From contig JAPFFF010000003.1 in NCBI GenBank assembly GCA_039105265.1, positions 6,324,001 through 6,388,000 on the forward strand: DNA of 64,000 nt, in the 5' to 3' direction. Under the pieces are notes generated by a model, which saw only the letters and a list, made by a program, of their open reading frames with translations, was not told the origin of the DNA and did no database searches. Source of the DNA: Tritrichomonas musculus. Lineage: Eukaryota; Parabasalia; Tritrichomonadida; Tritrichomonadidae. Position 1 is the first letter of the stretch, and each line of letters begins with the position of its first letter. The position numbers were made by a program, and so were the translations under genes. Of this stretch, positions 20,052-30,829 are shown piece by piece.

Positions 20052-21491
20052 ATGAATAATGAACATCTCCCACATTTAAATTATACTCTTCCTTCTCAAT
20101 CTGTTTCAAATACTGGAAGTTTTTCGCAAACATACCGTCCGGCTATACAACAACCCCAACAAACACCAAATAAAAAAAAATTTTCTCAATCAATGAATTT
20201 AGAGCCTTATCAACGTAAAAATGGAAAATTTTATAACCCTAATGGTTTTGGTCTGACTAATGTTCGCATGCGCCCTCTAAAAGAAGCAGAACAAAAGCTC
20301 GAATATGCAATCAGTAATTTTTGTGAAATTTGTAAAGTTGATGTTGATATGGAACTTATGCGTGCGCGTTCAGCTTTTACACGATCATTTACTAATTTCA
20401 TGCAATATGCTACAATTGTTTTTAACTCTCAGCATCCAACAGATGATTCTCATATTCTATTACCTAGATCAGCTGTTATGATTACAGCAAGGAAATTAAT
20501 TGTAGACTGGGCCAAGTTTGTTAAAAAGTTAAATGAGGTCACCACTCAAAATACACCAAAACAAAGCTCAAATACTGATAATCAATCGCTTACTGTTGGA
20601 GAAACAGGTGCGGTTGGTGAAGTTGTTCCTGTTGTTTTCCCGCAGTTATTAAAAGCGATTGATGATCTTAACGCCAATCTTGATATAGTGCTTGAATATT
20701 TTTATGTTGGATCAATGAGCTCACGCATATCTGAAAAACAAACAAAAGCTATTGATGATAAACTTGGAGAAATTCGCAAAATTGTTCTTGACCAAATATA
20801 TTCTGCTAATTCGAACTCTCCCCAAAATCAGAAAAAAAAGCTAGTTTCTTCCACAACTGTGAAAACCTCAGATAACAATAATACTGCATATATATCAAAT
20901 TCAATGATTGGATCAACAGGATTTACTGTTAATACATTCGCCGAAAAATGCTTTGATGTAATTAATCGAATTCAAGCTCTATTTCTCAGTGAAATGCCAC
21001 GCCAAAGATCCCAAGCAGGAAAAATCATTATTGATAAAATCAACCTCACTGTTGCCCTCAACACATTTGCTGACCTTGTTAAAGCTCTTTATAACTTTGA
21101 TACAATTGGTTCTGAAGCTCGTTCTGCTGTTGTTGAAATGAATGACGCTCTTACAAACACTTTTGAGCAACTAGGGCTTCCTTTCGAGCTCAAGATGGTT
21201 CCAAAAGGTGCTAATTCCAATCAAAACGATATTCAAAATAATGGTGATAATTCAAATAGTAATACCAATTCTTCTAATGAGGGAGGAGGATTTGATATTG
21301 ATATTGGAATTAATTCTAAAGTGAGCCAAGAAGACGCTTTTATGTACTTTACAGAAATCAATTCTCAAATTGGAAATCAACCCCCAGAATCGGAAAATCA
21401 GACTAATTTATCACCCAAAAGCAAAAAAATTGAAACGCCCAATAAAACTTCAAGCCATAACAGATCGCCTAGAAAGGTATTGAAAAAGTAA
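20052..21491 (+). CDS. Unrecognised helical protein, 479 aa
   Basis: The longest frame begins at a TTG; ATG 20052, eight codons in, is taken as the start, giving 479 codons. Residues 1-70 are polar, Gln/Pro/Asn-rich. Residues about 75-175 and 190-265 are helical, with regular leucines and charges (AEQKLEYAISNFCEICKV, LLKAIDDLNANLDIVLEY). Residues about 295-390 form another helical bundle-like segment. The final 90 residues are Asn/Ser-rich and end in a basic KSKKIETPNK...PRKVLKK. No signal peptide, membrane segment or catalytic motif was recognised. A series of helical bundles could suit a scaffold or cytoskeletal adaptor, but that is a guess. Coding quality and length make the gene itself convincing. 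Confidence 0.82.
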   Translation: MNNEHLPHLNYTLPSQSVSNTGSFSQTYRPAIQQPQQTPNKKKFSQSMNLEPYQRKNGKFYNPNGFGLTNVRMRPLKEAEQKLEYAISNFCEICKVDVDMELMRARSAFTRSFTNFMQYATIVFNSQHPTDDSHILLPRSAVMITARKLIVDWAKFVKKLNEVTTQNTPKQSSNTDNQSLTVGETGAVGEVVPVVFPQLLKAIDDLNANLDIVLEYFYVGSMSSRISEKQTKAIDDKLGEIRKIVLDQIYSANSNSPQNQKKKLVSSTTVKTSDNNNTAYISNSMIGSTGFTVNTFAEKCFDVINRIQALFLSEMPRQRSQAGKIIIDKINLTVALNTFADLVKALYNFDTIGSEARSAVVEMNDALTNTFEQLGLPFELKMVPKGANSNQNDIQNNGDNSNSNTNSSNEGGGFDIDIGINSKVSQEDAFMYFTEINSQIGNQPPESENQTNLSPKSKKIETPNKTSSHNRSPRKVLKK

Positions 21492-21675
21492 TTTTAGTGG
21501 CTGTATGTATTTTATTATAAAACGTTTATCAATATCTAAGAAATTTTTTTATCGAAAAAAAAGCAATTCAAATTCTCTCAAAGTATTCAATAAATTATAT
21601 TTCATATTTTGTGAAAGATATTCAAGATTTGAAAGGGTGATAAAAATTGAATACTTTGATAATCAAATAATTGTA

Positions 21676-21960
21676 CAGTATAGTAAAAAAATATGAAATC
21701 GTCAAAAAATACTAAAAAAGTTGGAAAATACACTTTTTCAAAGAAATAAGGCCAAATTTGCTTGGCTAATTCTTTTTATCGTCATTTGAAAAAATGGATT
21801 TTCGAACTTTTTCGTAAAATTCAAAAAGCTGGAAAAGCTACTTTTTCAAATGACGATAAAACAATATTTACTCAAAAAAATTGAGTGTTTATTATGAAAA
21901 AGCTTGTTTTCCAACTTTTTGAATAATATTTTTACGTTTTCATATTTTTTTACTATACTG
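21676..21960. mobile_element. Mariner-type MITE, 285 bp, with TA target duplication
   Basis: Both ends read inward CAGTATAGTAAAAAAATATG, continue with an A-rich stretch, and then share AAAAAGTTGGAAAA and CTTTTTCA. The arms match over roughly 65 bp with a few differences. TA flanks the element on both sides (21674-21675 and 21961-21962), as expected for Tc1/mariner. A second internal inverted pair (TTTTATCGTCATTTGAAAAA and its reverse complement) makes almost the whole element a hairpin. It has no coding capacity, so it would depend on a transposase elsewhere. Confidence 0.88.
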
Positions 21961-21975
21961 TAAGATAAAAACCAC

Positions 21976-21985
21976 TCATTATTCA
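21976..21985 (+). promoter_or_regulatory. Initiator of the broken MATE gene
   Basis: TCATTATTCA with its A 12 bases before the ATG at 21990. It is a full match to the extended trichomonad initiator. The MITE at 21676-21960 ends only 15 bases upstream of it. Confidence 0.6.
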
Positions 21986-21989
21986 TAAA

Positions 21990-23560
21990 ATGAAAGATCA
22001 GATAGCAACACCATTAAACTCAGAAGAAAACTTTTCAGGATACCATTTAAGTAAGGAACAAACAAGTGAAGATGGGAATAAGATTACAACTCAATTAGAT
22101 GATCAAGAGAATACTGATAAAAAATTCCAAAAAAAGAAAAGAACGCAGATAAAAATTATCGTTTAGCTGGACGAACTCCATTAAAGACATTGCTTATTTT
22201 ATCTGTTGGCCCTTTAATTTCTCAACTTGTATCAGCAATGTATGGAGTTGTTGCATCGATGTGGGCTGCCAAAGCATGTGGCGATATTGGTATGGCTGCA
22301 GTTTCACTCTTTACAAATATTGACAATGTTGGCAGAGCATTTGGCTTTTTCATGAATTGTTCTGCATCACAAAAAGTATCATCAATTTTTGGAGAGAAAA
22401 AAGACGATAATTTTTCGATGTTGCTTTATTTGCGGAATGATTGTACCAGCAGTTCTAATTCCTTGCGCTAAACCTTTAGAGAAATGGTTTGGTGCAGATG
22501 ATCCAACTAATGAAATGGGATGCCATTATGTATACACATTATTAGGTTGCTCTTTTGTTTCTTGTAATTTCCTTATGTGTTTGTGGTGTTCTCCAAGCAG
22601 AGGGAAGAACAACATTATTAAGTATTTTTCAGATATCATCATTTGTTATGAACATGGCCAATATTTTGTCCCTTATTTTTACTCGTATTCCATCTTGGTG
22701 CTGTTCTATTTATTCAATATTTTATGAGCAAATTTGGTGTAAAACCAAAATTGAGTGGACTATTCAAAAAGTTTTCACCACATATTTGGCCAGCATTTAG
22801 TGTTGGAGTTTCACAACTTGCAGCAAATTGTTCACGTAAGTTTATGGGATTAATTTGCCAGAATTCAAAAACGATGTCATTTAATGATGCGATGGCTGGC
22901 TTCAACGCGGTTATTCGAATTTATGGAATCACAGACTCAGTACGTTTAGCTATATCAATGGCACTTTTACCGATGGCTTCATATTCAAATTCGGCAGGAT
23001 TATATAACCGTTTTCTCCTTCTTTGCCTTCATGCAGGCTGGTTCAACATCGTTTGGAGTGTCTTGTCATGCCTTCTTACATCATTTTGGCCAAAATACTT
23101 GGCAATGATCATATCTGATAGCAAAGATTTCATAAGTGCTGCTGCTCTGATGTTGAAAATATCAAATATGGAGGCTTCTTACGCCTGGGGAAGATTTCTT
23201 TGTCAAACAATTCTTCAAGCTTTAGGTTTTGGAGGACTTGCAACAATTTATTCCATTATTGCTGCCTTCATTGTGAATATTGATGAACTGTAAAATGCTT
23301 AATGTATTTCAGATAAAATAAACGTTCCAAGAATGATGTGGTCTTATTCTTGTAGTAGTGCCATTTGTCTTATAATACCTCTGATTACTGTGTACAAAAA
23401 GTATAAAACAACAGCAAATTATAGTGTTCATTCTCATAAAAAAGATCAAATTGAAGATCAATTAAATCCAGAAAATATTGATTCTAAAGATGAAAAAAGT
23501 GAAAAAGATGAAAATGTGCGTGTGAATAACGCAGATCAAAAAGAGGCTAATTCTTTGTAA
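21990..23560 (+). pseudogene. MATE-family transporter, frameshifted
   Basis: It starts at ATG 21990 with a polar leader like that of the intact paralogue at 13831. Pieces in changing frames then follow the order of a MATE protein: LILSVGPLISQLVSAMYGVV (half-1 signature), GMIVPAVLIPCAKPLEKWFG, CVCGVLQAEGR (helix-5 motif) and a long 3' piece from 22724 (FSVGVSQLAANCSRK... to 23280). A last piece ends in a polar tail at 23560. Frame changes fall in the A-rich stretch at 22119-22160, near 22430, near 22570-22590, near 22710 and around 23285-23330, about five breaks. Several lie in or near A/T runs, so sequencing error cannot be excluded from this sequence alone. No spliceosomal intron signals bridge them. 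It is most likely a decaying paralogue whose promoter region took a MITE insertion. Confidence 0.82.
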
Positions 23561-24377
23561 ATATATATTATTATTATTTTAATCAATATTATTTTTCTAT
23601 TCGTCTAATTTGTGCAAACAATTTATTGAAAATAAAACATATGAACTTTTGGCTTAATTCATGAGTTGAGATTCTCAAGTCAAATTTTATAATATTAGAT
23701 CTAAAATGAATATGATATGAAACACAAAAGACGCTTCCTACAAATATGATAATTATAAATGAACAGAAAAACATAAAGATATTTTGTTTTTTCAAAATTA
23801 ATTCCATCCAAATATGCAAAAAAAGAGTTAAAAGTCATAAGTAATAAATTGGCTATTTCATTTACCAATGGTAAATTATCATACATTGAGATATTTAGTT
23901 CTTTTTATATAAACATATACTATCATAGAACGCTCAAAATTCAAAACGATGACTTTTGAAATCAATTGAAATACAAAATTTTTAAAATCAATAATCAAAT
24001 TTGAATGAAAAAGCCCACACACATTTGCAATTTCTTTATAAATCAAAAACATTGATTAATGAGAGATTTTTTCTTTAACATAAGAGAATCTAAAGAAAAT
24101 TTTTTTTGTCCAGCGTTTTTATCTTTTTAATTTAATTTATGATAAAAATAAAAAGTTGAGCTGAAGTTCACAATTTTTAATAGTTTTTTCAATTGTGAAG
24201 GAAGGATAAAAAATCAGAGAAATTTCAATGTAACAAAATTTAGCTCTTGTGATTCTATATAACTATGTTTTTTACTTTAAGATATACATAAAGAATGTAA
24301 AATGAAATAAACGAATAATGATATTCCTCTATGAATTTTGTTATCAAAATTGAATGCCTGTCTTTATTTTGAATTAG
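23561..24377. other. Intergenic DNA, no gene seen
   Basis: About 0.8 kb of A/T-rich DNA after the broken MATE gene. Short antisense frames here show no domain. It presumably contains the kinase promoter at its right end. Confidence 0.5.
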
Positions 24378-24387
24378 TCATTTTTCA
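24378..24387 (+). promoter_or_regulatory. Initiator-like element of the kinase gene
   Basis: TCATTTTTCA with its A 19 bases before the ATG at 24399. Sequence and spacing fit the trichomonad initiator. Confidence 0.6.
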
Positions 24388-24398
24388 ACATAAAATAA

Positions 24399-26177
24399 AT
24401 GGAAACGCCAGTTTCCTTGCGAGGTTGGCTAAAGCAAAAAACCCAAATTTTCCAAAAAAATCGTGATTGGTATTGTATTCTTATTGATAACAAACTTTCA
24501 CTTTATAAAGATGATAAATTTGATAAGGTAAACTCTCAAGAAAAAAGTCAAGTTCCGATTGAATATCAAGCAATACCTGTACATTCTTTCAATCTTTCAG
24601 ATGTTACTGATGTTCATGAAGTAGCTAGAGTCGGTTCTCGCTCACCAAGTTTTCAAATCTCTTTCAAAATGAGACTTCCGATTGTTTTTCAATGTCAAAC
24701 GGTAGATCAATGCAAGAAATGGGTTTGCGCTCTTAATGTTAGACATCCAACTGAAAAATTATCGATTCACGATTTTGAATTATTACACGTAATAGGAAGA
24801 GGCGCTTCAGGAAAAGTTTATCTAGCGCGAAAGAGATCTCATCAACAAATACATCAAAGACCATCATATCCAAGCCCTACTGAACCAAGTTCTGTGTCTG
24901 AAATTGGCATAGAAGATTCTGAGGAGAAAACTAATTGCCCAAATCGAAAAGTATCTAGCTCATCAGATTTATTCATCTTTAACCGAGTTGGATCTTCTAG
25001 ATCATGCTTAAGCTCAAACTCATTCTTAGTTTCAACATCAATGCCTAATGAAACCGATCATGATTTTACTTCAGATGCAGAAAACGCAGATTCTGTCTTG
25101 CATTTAAATCCAAATCCTAATTCAAATGGCTTATTTGCAATAAAAGCAATCCGAAAGGATAAAATAAAAAATGAGGTTAGAAAGAAATCGTACATTATAT
25201 CTGAAAGAAATATTTTAATGCTTGCTAGTCATCAATTTGTTACTCGCCTTTTTTACGCATTTCAAAATCCCCAATATTATTATTTTGTGCTCGAGTATGT
25301 CGCAGGTGGGGATATGATGCATCATCTCAATCACGATGTAGAGTTTTCTCCGTATCAAATTCGCCTTTATTTAGCCGAGATCATTGTTGCCCTCCGTAAT
25401 TTACATCTACTTGGAATTATTTATAGAGACCTTAAACTGGAAAATATCCTTCTCGACCTTGAAGGCCACATTAAGCTGGCAGATTTCGGTCTTGCTCGTT
25501 TCAATGATGGCGAAAGCAATAACAATACAATGTGTGGAACTTTTGAATATTTGGCCCCTGAAATGGTAACCGAAAACCGTCAAGAGCAAACATTAGCTGT
25601 TGATTATTGGTGTCTCGGTGTCCTTGCCTATCGGCTTCACTTTGGAACACAGCCTTTCCACAGTCAAAATAGAAATCGTCTTTTTGAAATGATTTTAAAA
25701 CGCGAACCATTTTATTCACGATCTGCAGACCCAATAGTTGTATCTTTGATCAAAGGCTTATTAACTAAAGATCCGAAAAAGAGGCTTGGTAATATTGAAA
25801 ATGATGTTACAAAACATGAATATTTCAAAGGAATAGATTGGGTAAAAGTTGCAAATCGTGAATATAAGCCTGAATTTAAACCATATGTCGAATTTGATGA
25901 ATCTGTTGAGAATTTTGACCCATTATTCACTCAAGAAGATCCCAAAGAATCTTTTATATCAATGCCATCTGATCACGATGATGACAGTCTTATTGTAGAT
26001 ATTGTTCAAGATGATGATGATATGATTGATCAGGATCGGAAAAATGCTAACAAAGGAAATAAAAATGATCAAAATGAAATCGACTTGACAAACTTTTCTC
26101 TTAACAATGAAAATTCGATGCTAATGGATGCAATGAAACCCTTCGCAGATATTTCACAATTTGTCAATTCTTCATAA
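24399..26177 (+). CDS. PH-domain AGC serine/threonine kinase (Akt/PKB-like layout)
   Basis: 592 codons. Residues about 5-113 are a PH domain (LRGWLKQKTQIFQKNRDWYC at its start, KKWVCAL at its final helix). The kinase domain follows: Gly loop GRGASGKVYLAR at 133-144, catalytic Lys249 in LFAIKAI, YRDLKLEN with Asp344, DFG at 362-364, and an activation loop NTMCGTFEYLAPE with Thr377 where Akt-type kinases are phosphorylated by PDK1. A Ser/Asn-rich insert of about 100 residues (147-243) separates the Gly loop from the ATP-binding Lys, which is very unusual. After the domain a C-tail has NFDPLFTQED and SFISMPSD, comparable to the AGC turn region; a clear hydrophobic motif FxxF[ST][FY] was not found. 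PH plus AGC kinase suggests phosphoinositide-dependent membrane recruitment. The intact catalytic residues argue for activity. Confidence 0.93.
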   Translation: METPVSLRGWLKQKTQIFQKNRDWYCILIDNKLSLYKDDKFDKVNSQEKSQVPIEYQAIPVHSFNLSDVTDVHEVARVGSRSPSFQISFKMRLPIVFQCQTVDQCKKWVCALNVRHPTEKLSIHDFELLHVIGRGASGKVYLARKRSHQQIHQRPSYPSPTEPSSVSEIGIEDSEEKTNCPNRKVSSSSDLFIFNRVGSSRSCLSSNSFLVSTSMPNETDHDFTSDAENADSVLHLNPNPNSNGLFAIKAIRKDKIKNEVRKKSYIISERNILMLASHQFVTRLFYAFQNPQYYYFVLEYVAGGDMMHHLNHDVEFSPYQIRLYLAEIIVALRNLHLLGIIYRDLKLENILLDLEGHIKLADFGLARFNDGESNNNTMCGTFEYLAPEMVTENRQEQTLAVDYWCLGVLAYRLHFGTQPFHSQNRNRLFEMILKREPFYSRSADPIVVSLIKGLLTKDPKKRLGNIENDVTKHEYFKGIDWVKVANREYKPEFKPYVEFDESVENFDPLFTQEDPKESFISMPSDHDDDSLIVDIVQDDDDMIDQDRKNANKGNKNDQNEIDLTNFSLNNENSMLMDAMKPFADISQFVNSS

Positions 26178-26601
26178 TTTAGGATCCCAATCATTGCATG
26201 TTTTTATTGTTGTGCTTTATTTATTTTATTTTATTTATTTATTTTTGATTATTGCTGTTTTAATATATGATGAAAATTGATTAGAATTAATTTTCAAACT
26301 AAAAAACAAAATTATTTTTAATAAAAACTTTTTGAAACCTTTGACCAGATATCAACCCAAAAAATATTAAGTTGATTTTTGGATCTTTATTCATTTGTAC
26401 TTAAATATATAGATTAAGTTGCTATATATTTAACATATGCGTTAATAAAAATGTAATAATGTTATCTGTTTATCATATCTGCTTTTTGCTTATCCAATTA
26501 TTACGAATGGTTTTTAAAAATATAACTATAATAAGAAAACAGGTGCTTATTTCAAACAATATTTATATAAGGCAAACATGATATTAATAATTTAAAAACA
26601 A
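26178..26601. other. Intergenic DNA between convergent genes
   Basis: About 420 bp of A/T-rich DNA holding the 3' ends of the kinase and of the leftward coiled-coil gene. No structure was recognised. Confidence 0.5.
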
Positions 26602-29472
26602 TTATAGTGGTGGGAGGCTTTTCGCTAATTGTGATGATGATCTATGCTTAAGCATTGCTACACCGATTTTGGGTGCTACACCAAATCTAGTATTATAATA
26701 TTCTTCTTGGTTTTGAAGATGTGTTCTATATGACATCATATCTTTCAAAGATGATGTCAAACTCTGTGATTGGACTTCAAGAATTCCTTCAAGCCGATTA
26801 ATAACTCTTTGTTCCTCAGGACGTGCTTCTTTTGAATTATAAAGACTACGGATTTCTTGATATCTTGTTTTTAATTTTTTCAATTCAAGATTTAATTGTT
26901 TTTCGACTGCTTTTTTATCATCGAGAAGTTTATCGATTTCCTTTTTGTTTTTTGATATTGCTGCATTTTGAACAATTAAAAATTTTTTATCATCTTGAGA
27001 AATCTCGTCATCAATATTTCGATTCAATATTTCATCTAACTCCTTTTTTACTTCAATGATCAAATTTGTTACATCATCAACATTTTTCACATGATCATTT
27101 TTCATTTTTTGCTCTTTAAGTTGAAATGCAAGCATTTCTCTATTTAATGATTTATTTCCTTCATAAATAACTTTATTTAAATGAGATCGGTCTTCGTTAA
27201 CACGTTTGGCCAAATCGCTAATTTCAATTTCAATTTTTCTTTTTTCAATTTCTAAGTTTTGGAAATTTTTATTTTGTTGCTCTTGAATTTGTAATAACAA
27301 TGGTGAATAAAATTGACCTCTACCAGCTTCCTCTTCAGATTTAATTTTTTTCTCACATTCTATTTTAATTTTTTCTAAGTTTTCTCTCAAGTTTTTGATT
27401 TTTTCATCAAGCTCTGGCGTTTCCAAATCGATTTTGAACTTTTGTAATTCGTTCATTTCAATTTGCAATTCATTAAGAAGATTATCTTTTTCATTGAATA
27501 ATTTCATGTAATTTAATCGAATATTAGTCAGCTCGTCATTCAACTTATTTCTTATTTCATCATCGCTAGATATTCTATTGCTAATTAAATTCTTTTGATG
27601 ATTATCATTTTCTAAATTTATTTCTGATTGCCACTTTTTCAATATACCATTTTTTTCATCTAAAATTTCCCTCTCTTTTTCATTCAGTTTTTCTCTTTCT
27701 CTTTCAATGTCATCTTTGGCCAAATTTGACTCAGAAAGAGTATCATCATAAGTTTCGAATTGGCTGTTTAACTTTGAGTACTCTTCGTAATATTTCGAAA
27801 TAAAGTTATCAATGCCTTTGTCTGTTTTAAATTCGTGCTTGATATTCGTCATTAAAGATAATCTTTGATTTTCTAATTCTGATATTCGATTGAATTTCTT
27901 CTGTCTATTTTCCTCATTACAGTCTTTGATTTTTAAATCAAGCTCGGATATGAAAGCGCTATTTTCTTCTTCAAGCTTGTTTTTTTCTGCAATTTGTTCA
28001 TTTACTAAATCATTTTTAAAATCTATTATAAAAGAATCATTTTCATCATCAATTTTTTTTAATTCAATTTGGAAATTTTCTTTAATTTGATCTTTCTGGC
28101 TAATTAAATCAATTAAACTCTGGAATTTATTTTTTGTTTCTGTAAACTCATTATTTAAATATAATAATTCAGATTGGTATTGATTGGTAAAAAAATTGAT
28201 CTCATTACTATGCATTTTTCTCAATTCTTTGAGTCTGAAAGAATAATCATCTGGATCTTTATCAGGTATAAAAACCAATGAATTAAGTTTCTGTTTGATT
28301 TCCTCTTCTTCTTTTTCATATTTTTGCTGCAAATCTATATAATCAGTTTTAAATTGATTTTTTAGTTCGTGGATCTGCTCGTAGGATAACTCAGAATTCG
28401 AATTTATAATTTTTTCCCTTTTTTCAAATTCATTTTGAAGAGTTTCTTTTTCTTGATTCCAAACATCTTTTAATTTTTTTAATTTATCATTCAACCTATC
28501 TTGTTCTGAGTTCTGAATATCATGAATTTGAGAAAGAAAATCGGCAAATTTGGAAAATTCCACTTTATTATTACGACTTGCTTCTTGAATTTCGTCTTGA
28601 AATCTTTTTTCTAAGTATAAAATTTCATCAATCGCTGCTTTTATTTGCATTTTACAATTTGATAGAAAATTCTTATGATCCTTCTCACATTTATAAATAT
28701 TATTTTTCTTTTCATCTAAAAATGAGAAAAACCGAATTGAATTAGATCTATATAATTCAATATAATTTAGGAAGCTTTGGTCTTTCGATGATAAAAAGAA
28801 CTTTTTCTTGAGGTCAATAACTGCTTTTTGGAAAGTAGCGTCAAGTGCTTTGAAATGTTGTTTGTTATTTTCAATGAGTGAATTGTATTTTGTTTTTGAT
28901 TCGTTATCGTGCAAAGAAAGCTCCTCTTTTATTTTTTCTTGCGCATTTTTAATCATATTATTAATACCTTCTTGTCCGAATTTATTTAAATTCCTAATTT
29001 CGTTTTCAAACTCAGAATTATATTTATTTATAAATTCAGCAATTCTTCCAATTTCAGAATTAATATTTGTTATATTGGATAATAAGTCGCTTTTCATTGA
29101 AACTTGAATAGAGTAGAGTTGTTGCAGAAGTTGCTCGAAAGTGTCGTTATAATGATCTTTTATTTCATTTTCTGCATTATTTCTGGTATTTTGAAGTTCA
29201 TCTAAAATATTTTGCATTATATTCGCATGATCATTAAAAATGTTTGTTAATTCGTCATTGTACCTTTCTTTTATGGTATTTATTCCATAAATCAGAGAAA
29301 TTCTATTGAATTCGACTATTGCGATAACCCTATTTAGATCTGCTAATTTTTTATTGATCAAATATAGTGATGAATGATCTTCATCTCTCTCACTCATATA
29401 ATACACGATTATTTTGCATTCAATTATTGAAAATACGTTTTTGATCATAATTTTGGTATTTTCTCCTATCAT
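26602..29472 (-). CDS. Long coiled-coil protein
   Basis: 956 codons if read from ATG 29472. The first 25 residues are AT-coded and hydrophobic, unlike the rest, and ATG 29397 (starting MSERDEDHSS, 931 codons) is at least as likely. Almost the entire product is Lys/Glu/Leu/Asn-rich with continuous heptad-like spacing (for example ELRKMHSNEINFFTNQ, LEKIKIECEKKIKSEEE), so it is predicted to be one long helical rod with few breaks. The last 35 residues (TRFGVAPKIGVAMLKHRS, ending LAKSLPPL) are not coiled coil and may be a targeting or assembly tail. No motor, membrane or enzymatic domain is seen. Such rods in trichomonads commonly belong to the cytoskeleton or basal-body apparatus, but no specific protein was recognised. 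Confidence 0.87.
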   Translation of the reverse strand: MIGENTKIMIKNVFSIIECKIIVYYMSERDEDHSSLYLINKKLADLNRVIAIVEFNRISLIYGINTIKERYNDELTNIFNDHANIMQNILDELQNTRNNAENEIKDHYNDTFEQLLQQLYSIQVSMKSDLLSNITNINSEIGRIAEFINKYNSEFENEIRNLNKFGQEGINNMIKNAQEKIKEELSLHDNESKTKYNSLIENNKQHFKALDATFQKAVIDLKKKFFLSSKDQSFLNYIELYRSNSIRFFSFLDEKKNNIYKCEKDHKNFLSNCKMQIKAAIDEILYLEKRFQDEIQEASRNNKVEFSKFADFLSQIHDIQNSEQDRLNDKLKKLKDVWNQEKETLQNEFEKREKIINSNSELSYEQIHELKNQFKTDYIDLQQKYEKEEEEIKQKLNSLVFIPDKDPDDYSFRLKELRKMHSNEINFFTNQYQSELLYLNNEFTETKNKFQSLIDLISQKDQIKENFQIELKKIDDENDSFIIDFKNDLVNEQIAEKNKLEEENSAFISELDLKIKDCNEENRQKKFNRISELENQRLSLMTNIKHEFKTDKGIDNFISKYYEEYSKLNSQFETYDDTLSESNLAKDDIEREREKLNEKEREILDEKNGILKKWQSEINLENDNHQKNLISNRISSDDEIRNKLNDELTNIRLNYMKLFNEKDNLLNELQIEMNELQKFKIDLETPELDEKIKNLRENLEKIKIECEKKIKSEEEAGRGQFYSPLLLQIQEQQNKNFQNLEIEKRKIEIEISDLAKRVNEDRSHLNKVIYEGNKSLNREMLAFQLKEQKMKNDHVKNVDDVTNLIIEVKKELDEILNRNIDDEISQDDKKFLIVQNAAISKNKKEIDKLLDDKKAVEKQLNLELKKLKTRYQEIRSLYNSKEARPEEQRVINRLEGILEVQSQSLTSSLKDMMSYRTHLQNQEEYYNTRFGVAPKIGVAMLKHRSSSQLAKSLPPL

Positions 29473-30829
29473 TAAACTTATATATACTTTTATATACTAA
29501 TAAGAATACCTATCTTTCAATAATTTTTTGATAAAAAATCTTTAGTAAGATTATTTATGGTAAATTTGATTTACTGCCTATGTTATTTAAATTAGGTATT
29601 TCGATCAAAATGCAATTACAATATCTAAAACAATCATTACAACATATCGTAAAAAAAGCTTTTGTAATTGCATTACAATTTTGGACCAAAAGAATATTTT
29701 ACAAATTTAAAAAATATACAATTTTGGACCAAAAGAGTAAATTCAAAGATCTAGTAAATGACAAGAAGATATTGCCTAGACCATGTTATTATGATTTTAA
29801 TTGGAAATATACCATTCGTAATAAACCAAAAGTTTTATCATTTCACAAGCCATTTTAAAAAATAGGCAAATTATTATAGGCAAATCACAACATCATTTTA
29901 TATTTTAGAAAACCGTATATTATCTCTCTTTTTTTTAATTTCTAGATAAAAATAATGAAAAAAAATTCTTTTTATTGGAAGAGAAAATGAGGTGGGAAAA
30001 AAGGGCAATTTTTTACTTTTTAAAATAATTCAAAAATAATTTTTATAAATATAACAGTTTTTATTAGTCAAATATATTATATAAATATATTTATATATTC
30101 TATTATATTTATACTAATTAATTAAAATATAGTTAAATTAAAATAAATTTTATTTTTTAGAATATTATAGTTTTGCACTTTTATTAAAAAATTTTTTTCA
30201 GATACATATATATAAATTAATAAAAGAGAAAACACTTTTATTTAAAGCATATATTATTATATGTTATATTTATAAATTAAAAATGGAAAAAATCATAATT
30301 AAAATAAGGAATATCATAAAAAATTTCAAAAATATTTTTTCATTTTCAATTTTTTGAGGCATTTATATACATGAACGTATGAACAATAATACATATTTTT
30401 TTTAGGTATTTTTTCATCAAAAAAATGAACAATCACCAAATTTGAAAAAGAAAAAGATTTAAACGGGAAAATTTTTATTAACATTTGTGAGAGAACGAAC
30501 AAATATAAAGTTAATTATTAATTTTTTAAAAAATTGACTATAACAATGGTCGAAAAGATTAACTATCGTAATGGCTGAAAATTGATACTTTTTTCAAATT
30601 TACAGAATATTTCTAAAGTTTATTGATTTTAAGCGACTTTTTCAAAAAAAAATTGTAAATAATAAAACGTGCTTAAATTGAAAAGATTTAATTGAATTCT
30701 ATACGTTAAATGTAAGTGTTTTTTTTCAAAATCCTCTTTTTACCATTGAATTTTGTCAAAGAGATAATTGAAATAATTTTTTTTTTTTTTTTTAAATTTT
30801 TAATTTTATTTAGAAAAAATTTTAAGAAG
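29473..30829. other. Divergent intergenic region, 1.36 kb
   Basis: It lies between the leftward coiled-coil gene and the giant rightward gene. It is extremely A/T-rich from 29900. A 92-codon frame at 29580-29858 overlaps short repeats and has no coding character. An inverted pair ATGCAATTACAA / TTGTAATTGCAT lies near 29609 and 29661, next to the direct repeat annotated at 29675-29735. Confidence 0.5.
29675..29735. repeat. Short direct repeat, 43-bp spacing
   Basis: ACAATTTTGGACCAAAAGA occurs at 29675 and again at 29718. It looks like a small tandem duplication in noncoding DNA; no function was seen. Confidence 0.6.

Noticed and set aside
22100-23340. Explaining the broken MATE gene by spliceosomal introns
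   Set aside because: No GTAYGT 5' sites or the conserved trichomonad ACTAACACACAG 3' signal flank the breaks, and no coding-free gaps lie between the pieces.
29580-29858. 92-codon rightward frame upstream of the giant gene
   Set aside because: It overlaps short direct and inverted repeats and shows no domain or coding bias.
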